Origin: JAVEVF01 sp034005175
GTDB taxonomy: Bacteria > Actinomycetota > Coriobacteriia > Anaerosomatales > SLCP01
Assembly (NCBI GenBank): GCA_034005175.1
Contig: JAVEVF010000020.1
Coordinates: 1-23,689 of the forward strand
Direction of reading: 5' to 3'
Length of the DNA stretch: 23,689 nt
Shown: positions 8,175-14,236 of the stretch, piece by piece
Layout of the letters: each line of letters begins with the position of its first letter
How positions within the stretch are numbered: the stretch's first letter is position 1
Made by a program: the position numbers and the translations under genes
The notes under the pieces: model-generated
What the model saw: the letters and a program-made list of their open reading frames with translations, nothing else
Told to the model about the DNA's origin: nothing
The model's database searches: none

Positions 8175-8202
8175 GGAGGCCGAGGCGCAAGCCCCGGCCT
8201 TC
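8175..8202. terminator. GNRA-capped hairpin between convergent phosphoribosyltransferase and tRNA genes
   Basis: Arms GGAGGCCGAGGC (8175-8186) and GCCCCGGCCTTC (8191-8202) pair around a GCAA tetraloop with one A/C mismatch and one G-T wobble. It begins 14 bases past the 3' end of the tRNA gene on the minus strand and 53 bases past the phosphoribosyltransferase stop on the plus strand. Neither side has a strong T-tract. It is a plausible terminator or processing structure for the tRNA transcript. Confidence 0.55.
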
Positions 8203-8215
8203 CGGTGTGAATCTG

Positions 8216-8291
8216 TGGTGCCCCCGGCAGGATTCGAACCTGCGACACCAGGTTTAGGAAACCTGTGCTCTATCCCCTGAGCTACGGAGGC
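8216..8291 (-). tRNA. tRNA-Arg (anticodon CCT), CCA encoded
   Basis: The minus strand folds as a complete tRNA. The acceptor stem GCCTCCG pairs with CGGGGGC (one T-G wobble). The D-arm region is TAGCTCAGGGGATAGAGCA. The anticodon stem CAGGT/ACCTG holds the loop TTCCTAA, giving anticodon CCT for AGG arginine codons. The T-loop is GTTCGAATC, and the 3' CCA is encoded in the DNA at 8216-8218. It is a normal elongator tRNA with no sign of a suppressor anticodon. Confidence 0.96.
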
Positions 8292-8308
8292 GATTGGGTA
8301 CGCTACGT

Positions 8309-8336
8309 ACTTTAGCGTCTCTGTGCCGAGGTGCAA
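8309..8336 (-). promoter_or_regulatory. Likely promoter of tRNA-Arg
   Basis: On the minus strand TTGCAC (8336-8331) and TAAAGT (8314-8309) are separated by 16 bases, a reasonable sigma-70 type arrangement. The predicted start lies about 10 bases before the mature tRNA 5' end. A short inverted repeat, GTACG-CTA-CGTAC (8298-8310), overlaps the -10 edge and start region. Confidence 0.45.
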
Positions 8337-8379
8337 CCTTGTGTGTCGGGGGCGTATCCATTCGTGGTTCGCAGAAGTC

Positions 8380-9723
8380 CTACACTCTCGCGACATCCGG
8401 GTGGTCTATCGTGAGCTTCGCTTGGAGGTCGTGCACTGGCGTGAAGACCATCGCACGATTTCGCTTCTCGACCTGCAGGTATCCCTTGTCGACCAGGCCA
8501 AGAAGGTCAGCTCGCGCAGTGGCGTAGACCACATTGTGTGTTGTCTTGTGGTAGGCGATCCGGAACTCGGCGTCAGGATTTCTCAGCGCTCGTCCCAGTA
8601 CCGACCGCTGACGGTGGTTGATGAGTGGATCGGCCTGCAGCATGTCCCTGAGCATCTTGTCGCGCTCGCTGATGCGCCTCAGGGCCTCTTTCAAATCATG
8701 AAGGGCTGCGGACGCCATCTGGGCGACCAGCGTCATGTAGGGCGTGAAGTCGAGTCCCGACTGGCGGCGCAGCTCGTGGTATGTCGGCCGGTCCCATCGA
8801 ATGCGCGGAGATCCCTCGAGGCCCTCCCACTGGAGCTTCATGTGTGAGATAGGCAGAATGCCGAGGACCGGCAGGTTGTGCTTCAGACAATACAACCTGA
8901 ATGCGAGCCGTCCCACTTGGCCGTTGAGGTCACGCAAAGGCCGATAGAGTCGGATGACGTCGATGAGCAGCAGCGCACGCAGTACAGGGTGGTCACTCGG
9001 GTGGCCCGTTTCGTGGTTGGCATACGCCGAGATATGTTCGAGGTACTCCTCACTGCGCTCGTGCACTTGATGGTTGGTGTATTCGAACATCAGCAGGCCC
9101 ATTCGGGGTTCCACGTCGGGGAGTTCCTGCGAGTCGACACCCTTGATGAGCAACTCACGAAGGTGAGAGAAGAGGTCTGCCGAGAACGGCTCGTCAACCA
9201 GCGCGTCGAGCTCGTCGATGGCCGAGAGGGTGTTGGCCACGAGGCGTTCGGTCGAGTCCCTCGGCGTCCGACCAAGACGAAGTAGCTCAGAACCCTGCTT
9301 CCACGTGATGCCGAGGCCGTCGAGCTGGGCGGCCGCAATAGTCTCCTCGATGCGCGAGCGCACGAGCCCAGGTCGGTTCGGCGAGTCGGATAGTTGGAGA
9401 GACAGACCTGACTCCTCGCTGCATTCGCATTGCAGTTCGGTCACGAGGTCCGCCAGTTCATGGGTGCGCAGATACCAGTATTCCCTGCCCTCGAAATCCG
9501 GGATCGTCAGGTCGATTCCGGTCGCGTGGTTCATCGCCGCGAGCAGCTCCCATGAGTCCAGAGGACTCATTCCGGCAGGCAGAACCATAGAGAGGAACTC
9601 GTCTAACGGAAGGTAGGAGTCGCGCGAGCGTCGCATGATGGCGTACAGGTCGCCGCCAGGCTCCAGCAGGCGAAGTGTATCGGAGTGCAGACATGGGCTT
9701 CGCTTCGTTGGGTGGCGCTCCAT
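8380..9723 (-). CDS. Fic-fold protein with degenerate active site and C-terminal winged helix
   Basis: This 447-residue protein has the layout of Fic/DOC proteins that carry a DNA-binding tail. Residues 121-172 (VRSRIEETIAAAQLDGLG, then RDSTERLVANTLSAIDEL) match the helix pair before the Fic core, where class II proteins hold the inhibitory helix. Residues 245-276 align to the Fic core, with YRPLRDLNGQVGR (260-272) at the position of the consensus HPF.(D/E)GNGR..R. The catalytic His is Arg261, the Phe is Leu263, and the first Arg after NG is Gln269, so AMP transfer is unlikely. Residues 367-429 look like a winged helix (RQRSVLGRAL, then YATARADLLGLVDKGYL), common in Fic regulators. A GGGAGGGAA ribosome site precedes the ATG. 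Base composition looks less GC-rich than neighbouring genes. Family call fairly sure; function as regulator or pseudoenzyme is inferred. Confidence 0.72.
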   Translation of the reverse strand: MERHPTKRSPCLHSDTLRLLEPGGDLYAIMRRSRDSYLPLDEFLSMVLPAGMSPLDSWELLAAMNHATGIDLTIPDFEGREYWYLRTHELADLVTELQCECSEESGLSLQLSDSPNRPGLVRSRIEETIAAAQLDGLGITWKQGSELLRLGRTPRDSTERLVANTLSAIDELDALVDEPFSADLFSHLRELLIKGVDSQELPDVEPRMGLLMFEYTNHQVHERSEEYLEHISAYANHETGHPSDHPVLRALLLIDVIRLYRPLRDLNGQVGRLAFRLYCLKHNLPVLGILPISHMKLQWEGLEGSPRIRWDRPTYHELRRQSGLDFTPYMTLVAQMASAALHDLKEALRRISERDKMLRDMLQADPLINHRQRSVLGRALRNPDAEFRIAYHKTTHNVVYATARADLLGLVDKGYLQVEKRNRAMVFTPVHDLQAKLTIDHPDVARV

Positions 9724-9745
9724 CGGTTCCCTCCCGATTTGAATC

Positions 9746-9765
9746 TCTCAAGTCTCAAGTTCAAG
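9746..9765. repeat. Short tandem repeat TCTCAAG-TCTCAAG-TTCAAG
   Basis: Two perfect heptamers (9746-9752 and 9753-9759) are followed by a shortened third copy (TTCAAG, 9760-9765). It lies 23-42 bases upstream of the ATG of the Fic-like gene, which has a possible winged-helix tail, so it could be an operator for self-regulation. That role is inference. Confidence 0.5.
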
Positions 9766-9821
9766 CGGATTAGCGAGTTCTTCCGCATTATTCAGGCGTT
9801 GTACTATCAACTATTGAGATA

Positions 9822-9850
9822 TTGACATTCTAATCTACGGGGCGCTGAAT
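9822..9850 (+). promoter_or_regulatory. Candidate promoter of the cytochrome b / ferredoxin / AOR operon
   Basis: A perfect TTGACA (9822-9827) is followed after 17 bases by CTGAAT (9845-9850), which matches only half of the -10 consensus. An alternative -10, TCTAAT at 9829-9834, matches better but lacks a -35 box at the proper distance. Either would leave a leader of about 65-80 bases containing the hairpin at 9857-9891. Confidence 0.3.
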
Positions 9851-9856
9851 GTCACT

Positions 9857-9891
9857 ACGTCGCCGCTCCGGCAGCAAGATCGCGGCGGACG
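9857..9891 (+). other. GC-rich leader hairpin upstream of the cytochrome b gene
   Basis: CGTCGCCGC (9858-9866) pairs with GCGGCGGACG (9882-9891), apart from one bulged G, around a 15-base loop. It sits between the candidate promoter and the ribosome site (AAAGGGG, 9908-9914), so it might influence expression, but no anti-terminator partner or T-tract is visible. Confidence 0.4.
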
Positions 9892-9921
9892 AGCAACCAC
9901 ATAGGGGAAAGGGGTGTGCGC

Positions 9922-10827
9922 ATGACGAGACGCGCGCTCATTGGCGTCGTCACGATGCTGGTCTTTGTAATGGGAATCGCGTACGCGGTTCGGATAGCTG
10001 CAGTGGATGGTTCCCGCCTTCTGTTTGACTCGGCATGGTGGATGGTCTTCGCGACGCCGTTTGTCGGTATGCTTGCAGCCGCATTCACCAAGAGGCGAGA
10101 TCCACGTGTAGAAGGTTCGAGGGTTCTTCGCCACGATGATGCTGCCATCGTCGAACACTGGACGCATGGTGTCGGTACCGCAGTGCTGCTCGGCTCGGGC
10201 ATCGCGCTCGGATTCCTGTTCGTGCCGCGCTTGATCTCAGAGCAAGCGCCCGTCTGGGGCGCGATGAACATCCACTTCGTGGCGGCCATCATCTTCCTAT
10301 TCGGTACGTTCTACTACGCAGCGAACACCCTGCTCGCGCAGCATCGTTTCGCGGAGCATCTGCCCACCAAGAACGCCTTCACGTTCACGGTCCAGCACTA
10401 TGGCCATCTTCTCGGCGTGAAGACATGCCACATGCCTCCCGAAGACAAGTACTTCGAGTCCGAGAAGATGGCCTACATCATGGCCCTTGTCGGAAGCGTC
10501 CTGATCATCATCACCGGTTTGCTCAAGGCGCTGGCGCACGTCGTGGATGTCCCAGGTGCGGTCATGGGGCCCGCCAATCTGGTTCATGATCTGGCCAGCA
10601 TCGTGATGCTCGCGTTCTTTCTTGCCCACGTGTTCTTCGCTGCCATCCTCCCTGCTTCGTGGCCCGTGCTCGGCTCGATGTTCACTGGCTACGTGAGCGC
10701 GGAGCAGGTGAAGAAGGAGCACGCGGGATGGTATCGGCGCCTGACGGCCACCAGCACACGCGACTGTGATGGCGACGATTCGAGCGAAGCCGCCAAGGTC
10801 CACGTCACTCAACTGCGGAATTCCTGA
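9922..10827 (+). CDS. Membrane cytochrome b subunit (formate-dehydrogenase-gamma / thiosulfate-reductase cytochrome b type)
   Basis: This 301-residue integral membrane protein has hydrophobic segments near residues 5-25, 40-56, 83-101, 116-136, 186-206 and 222-242. Histidines at expected haem positions are visible: His79 and His82 (EHWTHGVG), His118, His222 (LVHDLAS) and His236 (FLAHVFFAAI). This pattern fits the cytochrome b561/FdnI/PhsC-like subunits that pass electrons between quinones and a periplasmic ferredoxin subunit. I chose ATG 9922, well spaced from AAAGGGG; a GTG at 9916 is also in frame. It ends 14 bases before the Tat-ferredoxin gene and leads the operon. Its placement resembles the ydhU part of the E. 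coli ydh cluster, although gene order differs. Confidence 0.83.
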   Translation: MTRRALIGVVTMLVFVMGIAYAVRIAAVDGSRLLFDSAWWMVFATPFVGMLAAAFTKRRDPRVEGSRVLRHDDAAIVEHWTHGVGTAVLLGSGIALGFLFVPRLISEQAPVWGAMNIHFVAAIIFLFGTFYYAANTLLAQHRFAEHLPTKNAFTFTVQHYGHLLGVKTCHMPPEDKYFESEKMAYIMALVGSVLIIITGLLKALAHVVDVPGAVMGPANLVHDLASIVMLAFFLAHVFFAAILPASWPVLGSMFTGYVSAEQVKKEHAGWYRRLTATSTRDCDGDDSSEAAKVHVTQLRNS

Positions 10828-10841
10828 AAGGACAGAAGGAC

Positions 10842-11630
10842 ATGTCGGAATCAGAAGACAGAAGACTCACGGCGGTCGAGGGCGGAGCGGCCGACAAGAC
10901 CATGTCGCGGCGAGGCTTCATCGCCAGCGTCGGCGGCCTCGGACTAGGCGCGTTTCTCGGTGGCCTGGCGGTCAAGGGGTTCATCCTGCCCGACACCGTG
11001 ATCGCGGTCCCCGCGTCGAAGGGCTACCTTCTCGTCGACACTAAGAAGTGTGGCGGTTGCGAGACGTGCATGTTGGTGTGTTCACTCGCCCATCACGGCA
11101 AATCGAATCCTACGCTGTCACGCATCCAGATCACCAGGAACCCCTTCGGCAAGTTCCCGGACGACCTCGAGCAGATCCAATGTCGTCAGTGCCCGTCTCC
11201 CGCGTGCGTCGATGTGTGTCCTACCGGCGCCATGCACGTGGACAGTGCCAACGGCAACGTGCGCACGGTCGATGAGCGCAAGTGCATCGGCTGCGAGAAG
11301 TGCGTCTACGCATGCCCCTTCACTCCGTCACGAGCTCTGTGGAACCACGAGGACAAGCACGCGCAGAAGTGTGACCTGTGCGTGGACACGCCGCACTGGA
11401 ATGAAGACGGCGGACCAGACGGCAAGCAGGCATGTGTTGAGAGTTGTCCGCTGCGCGCGATCACGTTTACCACGCAGACGCCCATCCAGCAGGAGAAGGG
11501 CTACATGGTAAACCTGCGCAACAATCACTGGAACTGGCTGTCGTTTGACACGACCGACCTGGGACGTGAAGCGGAATTCAAGCTCCCCGCGCGTCCTGCC
11601 GCGCCCTCCGCTGAGGCGAGCAAGGAATAG
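10842..11630 (+). CDS. Tat-exported ferredoxin-type electron-transfer subunit with four [4Fe-4S] sites
   Basis: The 262-residue protein begins with a twin-arginine signal: SRRGFIAS (Arg23, Arg24) followed by a Gly/Ala/Leu-rich hydrophobic stretch. Sixteen cysteines form four clusters: Cys70/73/76/80, 114/117/122/126, 148/151/154/158 and 177/180/198/202, the arrangement of HybA/NrfC/FdnH-like subunits. It should carry electrons between the cytochrome b and the catalytic AOR subunit. No typical signal-peptidase site is obvious before VIAVPASKG, so the signal might stay as an anchor. It is 14 bases after the cytochrome gene and 54 bases before the AOR gene. It resembles the Tat-ferredoxin partner of YdhV in the ydh cluster. 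Confidence 0.9.
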   Translation: MSESEDRRLTAVEGGAADKTMSRRGFIASVGGLGLGAFLGGLAVKGFILPDTVIAVPASKGYLLVDTKKCGGCETCMLVCSLAHHGKSNPTLSRIQITRNPFGKFPDDLEQIQCRQCPSPACVDVCPTGAMHVDSANGNVRTVDERKCIGCEKCVYACPFTPSRALWNHEDKHAQKCDLCVDTPHWNEDGGPDGKQACVESCPLRAITFTTQTPIQQEKGYMVNLRNNHWNWLSFDTTDLGREAEFKLPARPAAPSAEASKE

Positions 11631-11684
11631 ACGCAGACATGGACCGTATTCGCAACGACTCACTGAGCAAGGAGGCCAGACTCG

Positions 11685-13754
11685 ATGGCTAAGGGCGGCT
11701 ACGTCGGCAAGATCCTATACGTGGACCTAACGACCGGAAAGACAGAAGACATCCCCACCGAGCAGTATCAGGACTGGGGTGGCGGGCATGGCATCGGCGC
11801 GGCGCTGTTCTGGGACCGCGTCTCGGACAAGACCGTCGATGGTTTCGATCCCAACAACCTCGTGTGCTTCATGACCTCGCCGATGTCGGGAACCGGCGCG
11901 CCCTCGGCATCTGGACGAACCGAGATCACCGGCATCGGCGTCCAGGCGTACCCGATCGGGTGGTTCACGCGATCCAACTTCGGCGGCCGATGGTCGGCCA
12001 TGCTGAAGTACGCGGGCTACGACGGCGTCGCCATTCAGGGCAAGGCCAAGAGTCCGGTGTGGCTCAACATCATCAACGGCAAGGTGAAGATCGAGAGCGC
12101 TCAAGACCTCTGGGGCCTTGATACCCACGAGGTCCAGGAAGAGATCTGGAAGACCGTCCTGGGCGACCTGGATAACCGCGACTGGTTCGATATGAGCAAG
12201 ACGCGCGACGGCGGACGCACCACTCAGAAGCCGGCTGTCGTGTGCATCGGTCCGGCAGGCGAGAACAAGAACCGCAACGCCTGCGTTATTCACGACGCAG
12301 GCAACAGTGGTGGCCAGGGCGGTTTCGGCGGCGTGTTGGGGGCGAAGAACCTCAAGGCGATCAGCGTGCTCGGCACAGGCAGCGTGCCGGTCGCCGATGC
12401 GGCTGCACTGATCGCGATCCGTAACGAGATACGAAACAAGTTCGGCTACAACGTCGACGATCCTACGCGCGAGGTGCCGGTTCCTGGTGTGCCGATGTAC
12501 GGCACCACGACCAACGAACCTGGGTACGGGGGTCTCGCGTGGATCGCTGATGAGCCGCAGCGACCGCAGGGCTGCCAAGGCTGCTTCAAGAACTGTCGTC
12601 GTAGTTTCGCGAGTGGCAAGGCCAACGGCAACAGCTGCATCGAGTCCATCTTCTGGACACAAAGTGGTGTGGTGAGCGAACAGATGGAAGCAACCACCCT
12701 CGTCGATCAACTGGGTATCAACGCCTACGATCTGAACAAGGGGCACGACTACCTCTACGCGCTCTACAAGCAGGGCATCATCGGCCCCGGCAAACAGATC
12801 GAGTCCAACCTTCCGTGGGAGAAATACAACACCTACGAATTCATCGAGGCACTGCTCCACGCGATCGCCGAGGGCACGGACATCGGCAAGGACTTACGGG
12901 AAGGCATCACCCGCGCGGCCGTGAAGTGGGGCCGTTACGAAGAGGATACGAAGAGCGGGCTACTCGCTCGTCCGAACTGGGGGTACACCGAGCATTACGA
13001 TCCGCGGCTCGAGGTCGAGTGGAGCTATGGCTCGATCTTCGGTGACCGCGACATCAACGAGCATGGTGTGAACTGGTACGTTCACTGGATGCCGCTGGTG
13101 TGCGTCGTCGTAGGGCAGGATCCGCCGATGACCGCCGAGGAGCTCACCAAGCACATGGCCGAAGCAACCGGCGTGGGTGACCCGAAGGGCTGGGATTACA
13201 GCGCCGAGGGAATCTACGCTGATTCCAAGCTCAAGGCCGTTGCGTGGCACCGCCACTACTCGCGCTTCTGGATTCAGTCGATGCTGTTCTGTGACTGGGC
13301 ATGGCCGCAGCTTGCAAGCTTCAATACCGAGGATGGCAAAGGCGCCACTCCGGACTACGAGGTCCGCATCTACAAGGCCGTCACGGGAGAGGATCTCACC
13401 TACGAGGACTCGCTCGAGATTGGTCGCAAGATCTGGAACCTCGGACGCGCGATCTGGACTCTTCAGGGCCGCACACGCGACATGGAGGTCTTCGCGGGCT
13501 ACGTGTACGACCAGCCCACGAGTGCCCCGTATCCGCTGCCCATAATCAAGGATGGCCAGTGGGTCTACGACGCCAACATCGGACGCACGCTCGACCGGGA
13601 GAAGTTCGAGGACGTGAAGACGCGTTTCTACACACTCGAGGGTTGGGACCCGAAGACCGGTTGGCCGACCCGCGAGGGGCTCACTAAGGTCGGGCTCGGC
13701 AGAGTGGCCGACGAGCTCGAAGCCGCCAAGAAACTGGGAGTGGGTGCGCAATGA
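11685..13754 (+). CDS. Aldehyde:ferredoxin oxidoreductase-family W/Mo enzyme, YdhV-like
   Basis: This 689-residue catalytic subunit binds a bis-pterin tungsten or molybdenum cofactor and one [4Fe-4S] cluster. The N-terminal domain has GGYVGKILYVDLTTGK, WGGGHGIGAALFWD, MTSPMSGTGAPSASGRTEIT and NSGGQGGFGGVLGAKNLKAI, all typical of the AOR fold. Cluster ligands are Cys297, Cys300, Cys304 (GCQGCFKNC) and probably Cys536 (LFCDWAWP). Length and C-terminal segments (AVTGEDLTYED, GWDPKTGWPTREGL) resemble E. coli YdhV as I remember it, more than the ~600-residue archaeal enzymes. There is no Tat or Sec signal, although its ferredoxin partner has one. AAGGAGG precedes the ATG. Its TGA overlaps the next gene's ATG. 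The substrate is unknown. Confidence 0.92.
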   Translation: MAKGGYVGKILYVDLTTGKTEDIPTEQYQDWGGGHGIGAALFWDRVSDKTVDGFDPNNLVCFMTSPMSGTGAPSASGRTEITGIGVQAYPIGWFTRSNFGGRWSAMLKYAGYDGVAIQGKAKSPVWLNIINGKVKIESAQDLWGLDTHEVQEEIWKTVLGDLDNRDWFDMSKTRDGGRTTQKPAVVCIGPAGENKNRNACVIHDAGNSGGQGGFGGVLGAKNLKAISVLGTGSVPVADAAALIAIRNEIRNKFGYNVDDPTREVPVPGVPMYGTTTNEPGYGGLAWIADEPQRPQGCQGCFKNCRRSFASGKANGNSCIESIFWTQSGVVSEQMEATTLVDQLGINAYDLNKGHDYLYALYKQGIIGPGKQIESNLPWEKYNTYEFIEALLHAIAEGTDIGKDLREGITRAAVKWGRYEEDTKSGLLARPNWGYTEHYDPRLEVEWSYGSIFGDRDINEHGVNWYVHWMPLVCVVVGQDPPMTAEELTKHMAEATGVGDPKGWDYSAEGIYADSKLKAVAWHRHYSRFWIQSMLFCDWAWPQLASFNTEDGKGATPDYEVRIYKAVTGEDLTYEDSLEIGRKIWNLGRAIWTLQGRTRDMEVFAGYVYDQPTSAPYPLPIIKDGQWVYDANIGRTLDREKFEDVKTRFYTLEGWDPKTGWPTREGLTKVGLGRVADELEAAKKLGVGAQ

Positions 13755-14167
13755 GTGCAGAGACACAAGCGCTCACTCGCTTCAACGAGCCCACGAGCGA
13801 GATGGTCGAGCACGCCTTGCGCGAACTCGACTGGGATGGCCGATTCGTCGGCTACCAGATGCACTCCTCGGCGGGAAATGCTCCTGCCAATCTCTACGGT
13901 CTGAAGGATGCGGTCGTGTTTCTCACGGGCACCCGTTGGGACCGTATCGGACCCGACAACCACAAGGCATCGCTCAACTGGGTGCACATGGAGTCGTTCG
14001 TTACCTGGCTGCGCGATTCCGTAGGTGATTCGGAACTGGCGGATACCATCGCGACCGAGGTGTTGCCGCTATCCTCGTACAAGGCACAGAGTGATCGGAT
14101 CACCGAGATTCTTGCTGAGCGGATGGCGCAGTACCGCGTTGCGCTTGAGGTCGAAGGCGCCGAGTGA
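13751..14167 (+). CDS. Small unknown protein coupled to the AOR gene
   Basis: This 138-residue soluble protein overlaps the AOR stop by four bases (ATGA), so it is almost certainly co-translated with it. It is acidic, with SEMVEHALRELDWDGRFVGYQ near the start and an aromatic-rich middle (TGTRWDRIGPD, LNWVHMESFVTWLRD). It has no cysteines and no membrane segment. I recognise no family. Tight coupling suggests a chaperone, a small subunit or a cofactor-insertion factor for the oxidoreductase; the E. coli ydh cluster also has unassigned proteins next to ydhV, but I could not establish similarity to them. A strong hairpin begins 20 bases after its stop. Confidence 0.8.
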   Translation: MSAETQALTRFNEPTSEMVEHALRELDWDGRFVGYQMHSSAGNAPANLYGLKDAVVFLTGTRWDRIGPDNHKASLNWVHMESFVTWLRDSVGDSELADTIATEVLPLSSYKAQSDRITEILAERMAQYRVALEVEGAE

Positions 14168-14187
14168 GACACGGTTCGGCCAATCAG

Positions 14188-14218
14188 GGCAACGCCGCTG
14201 GAACCTAGCAGCGTTGCC
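14188..14218 (+). terminator. Strong hairpin after the oxidoreductase operon
   Basis: GGCAACGC (14188-14195) pairs perfectly with GCGTTGCC (14211-14218). Inside, GCTGG pairs with CTAGC around an AAC loop, separated from the outer stem by a single C/A mismatch, making 13 pairs in all. The following bases (TCCGTCC) are not a proper T-tract, so it may terminate weakly, stabilise the 3' end, or attenuate the radical SAM gene whose ATG is 19 bases downstream. Confidence 0.6.
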
Positions 14219-14236
14219 TCCGTCCGGAGTTGGAAC

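Larger units (their letters stand above)
9724..9921. other. AT-rich divergent intergenic region between the Fic-like gene and the cytochrome b operon
   Basis: This 198-base gap is the most AT-rich stretch in the window (especially 9770-9838). It should hold the promoters for both the Fic-like gene (minus) and the oxidoreductase operon (plus). It also contains a tandem repeat near the Fic start and a GC-rich leader hairpin before the cytochrome b gene, listed separately. No clear riboswitch fold such as the molybdenum-cofactor class was recognised. Confidence 0.6.

Noticed and set aside
8216..9723. tRNA-Arg as an attachment site for a genomic island carrying the Fic-like gene
   Set aside because: Integration normally uses the 3' part of a tRNA, which here faces left (8216), away from the Fic-like gene. 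I saw no integrase and no second copy of the tRNA 3' sequence in the window.
11727..12860. Long open frame on the minus strand opposite the AOR gene
   Set aside because: It is antisense to a well-supported enzyme. High GC content leaves long open antisense frames. The translation shows no domain and no ribosome site.
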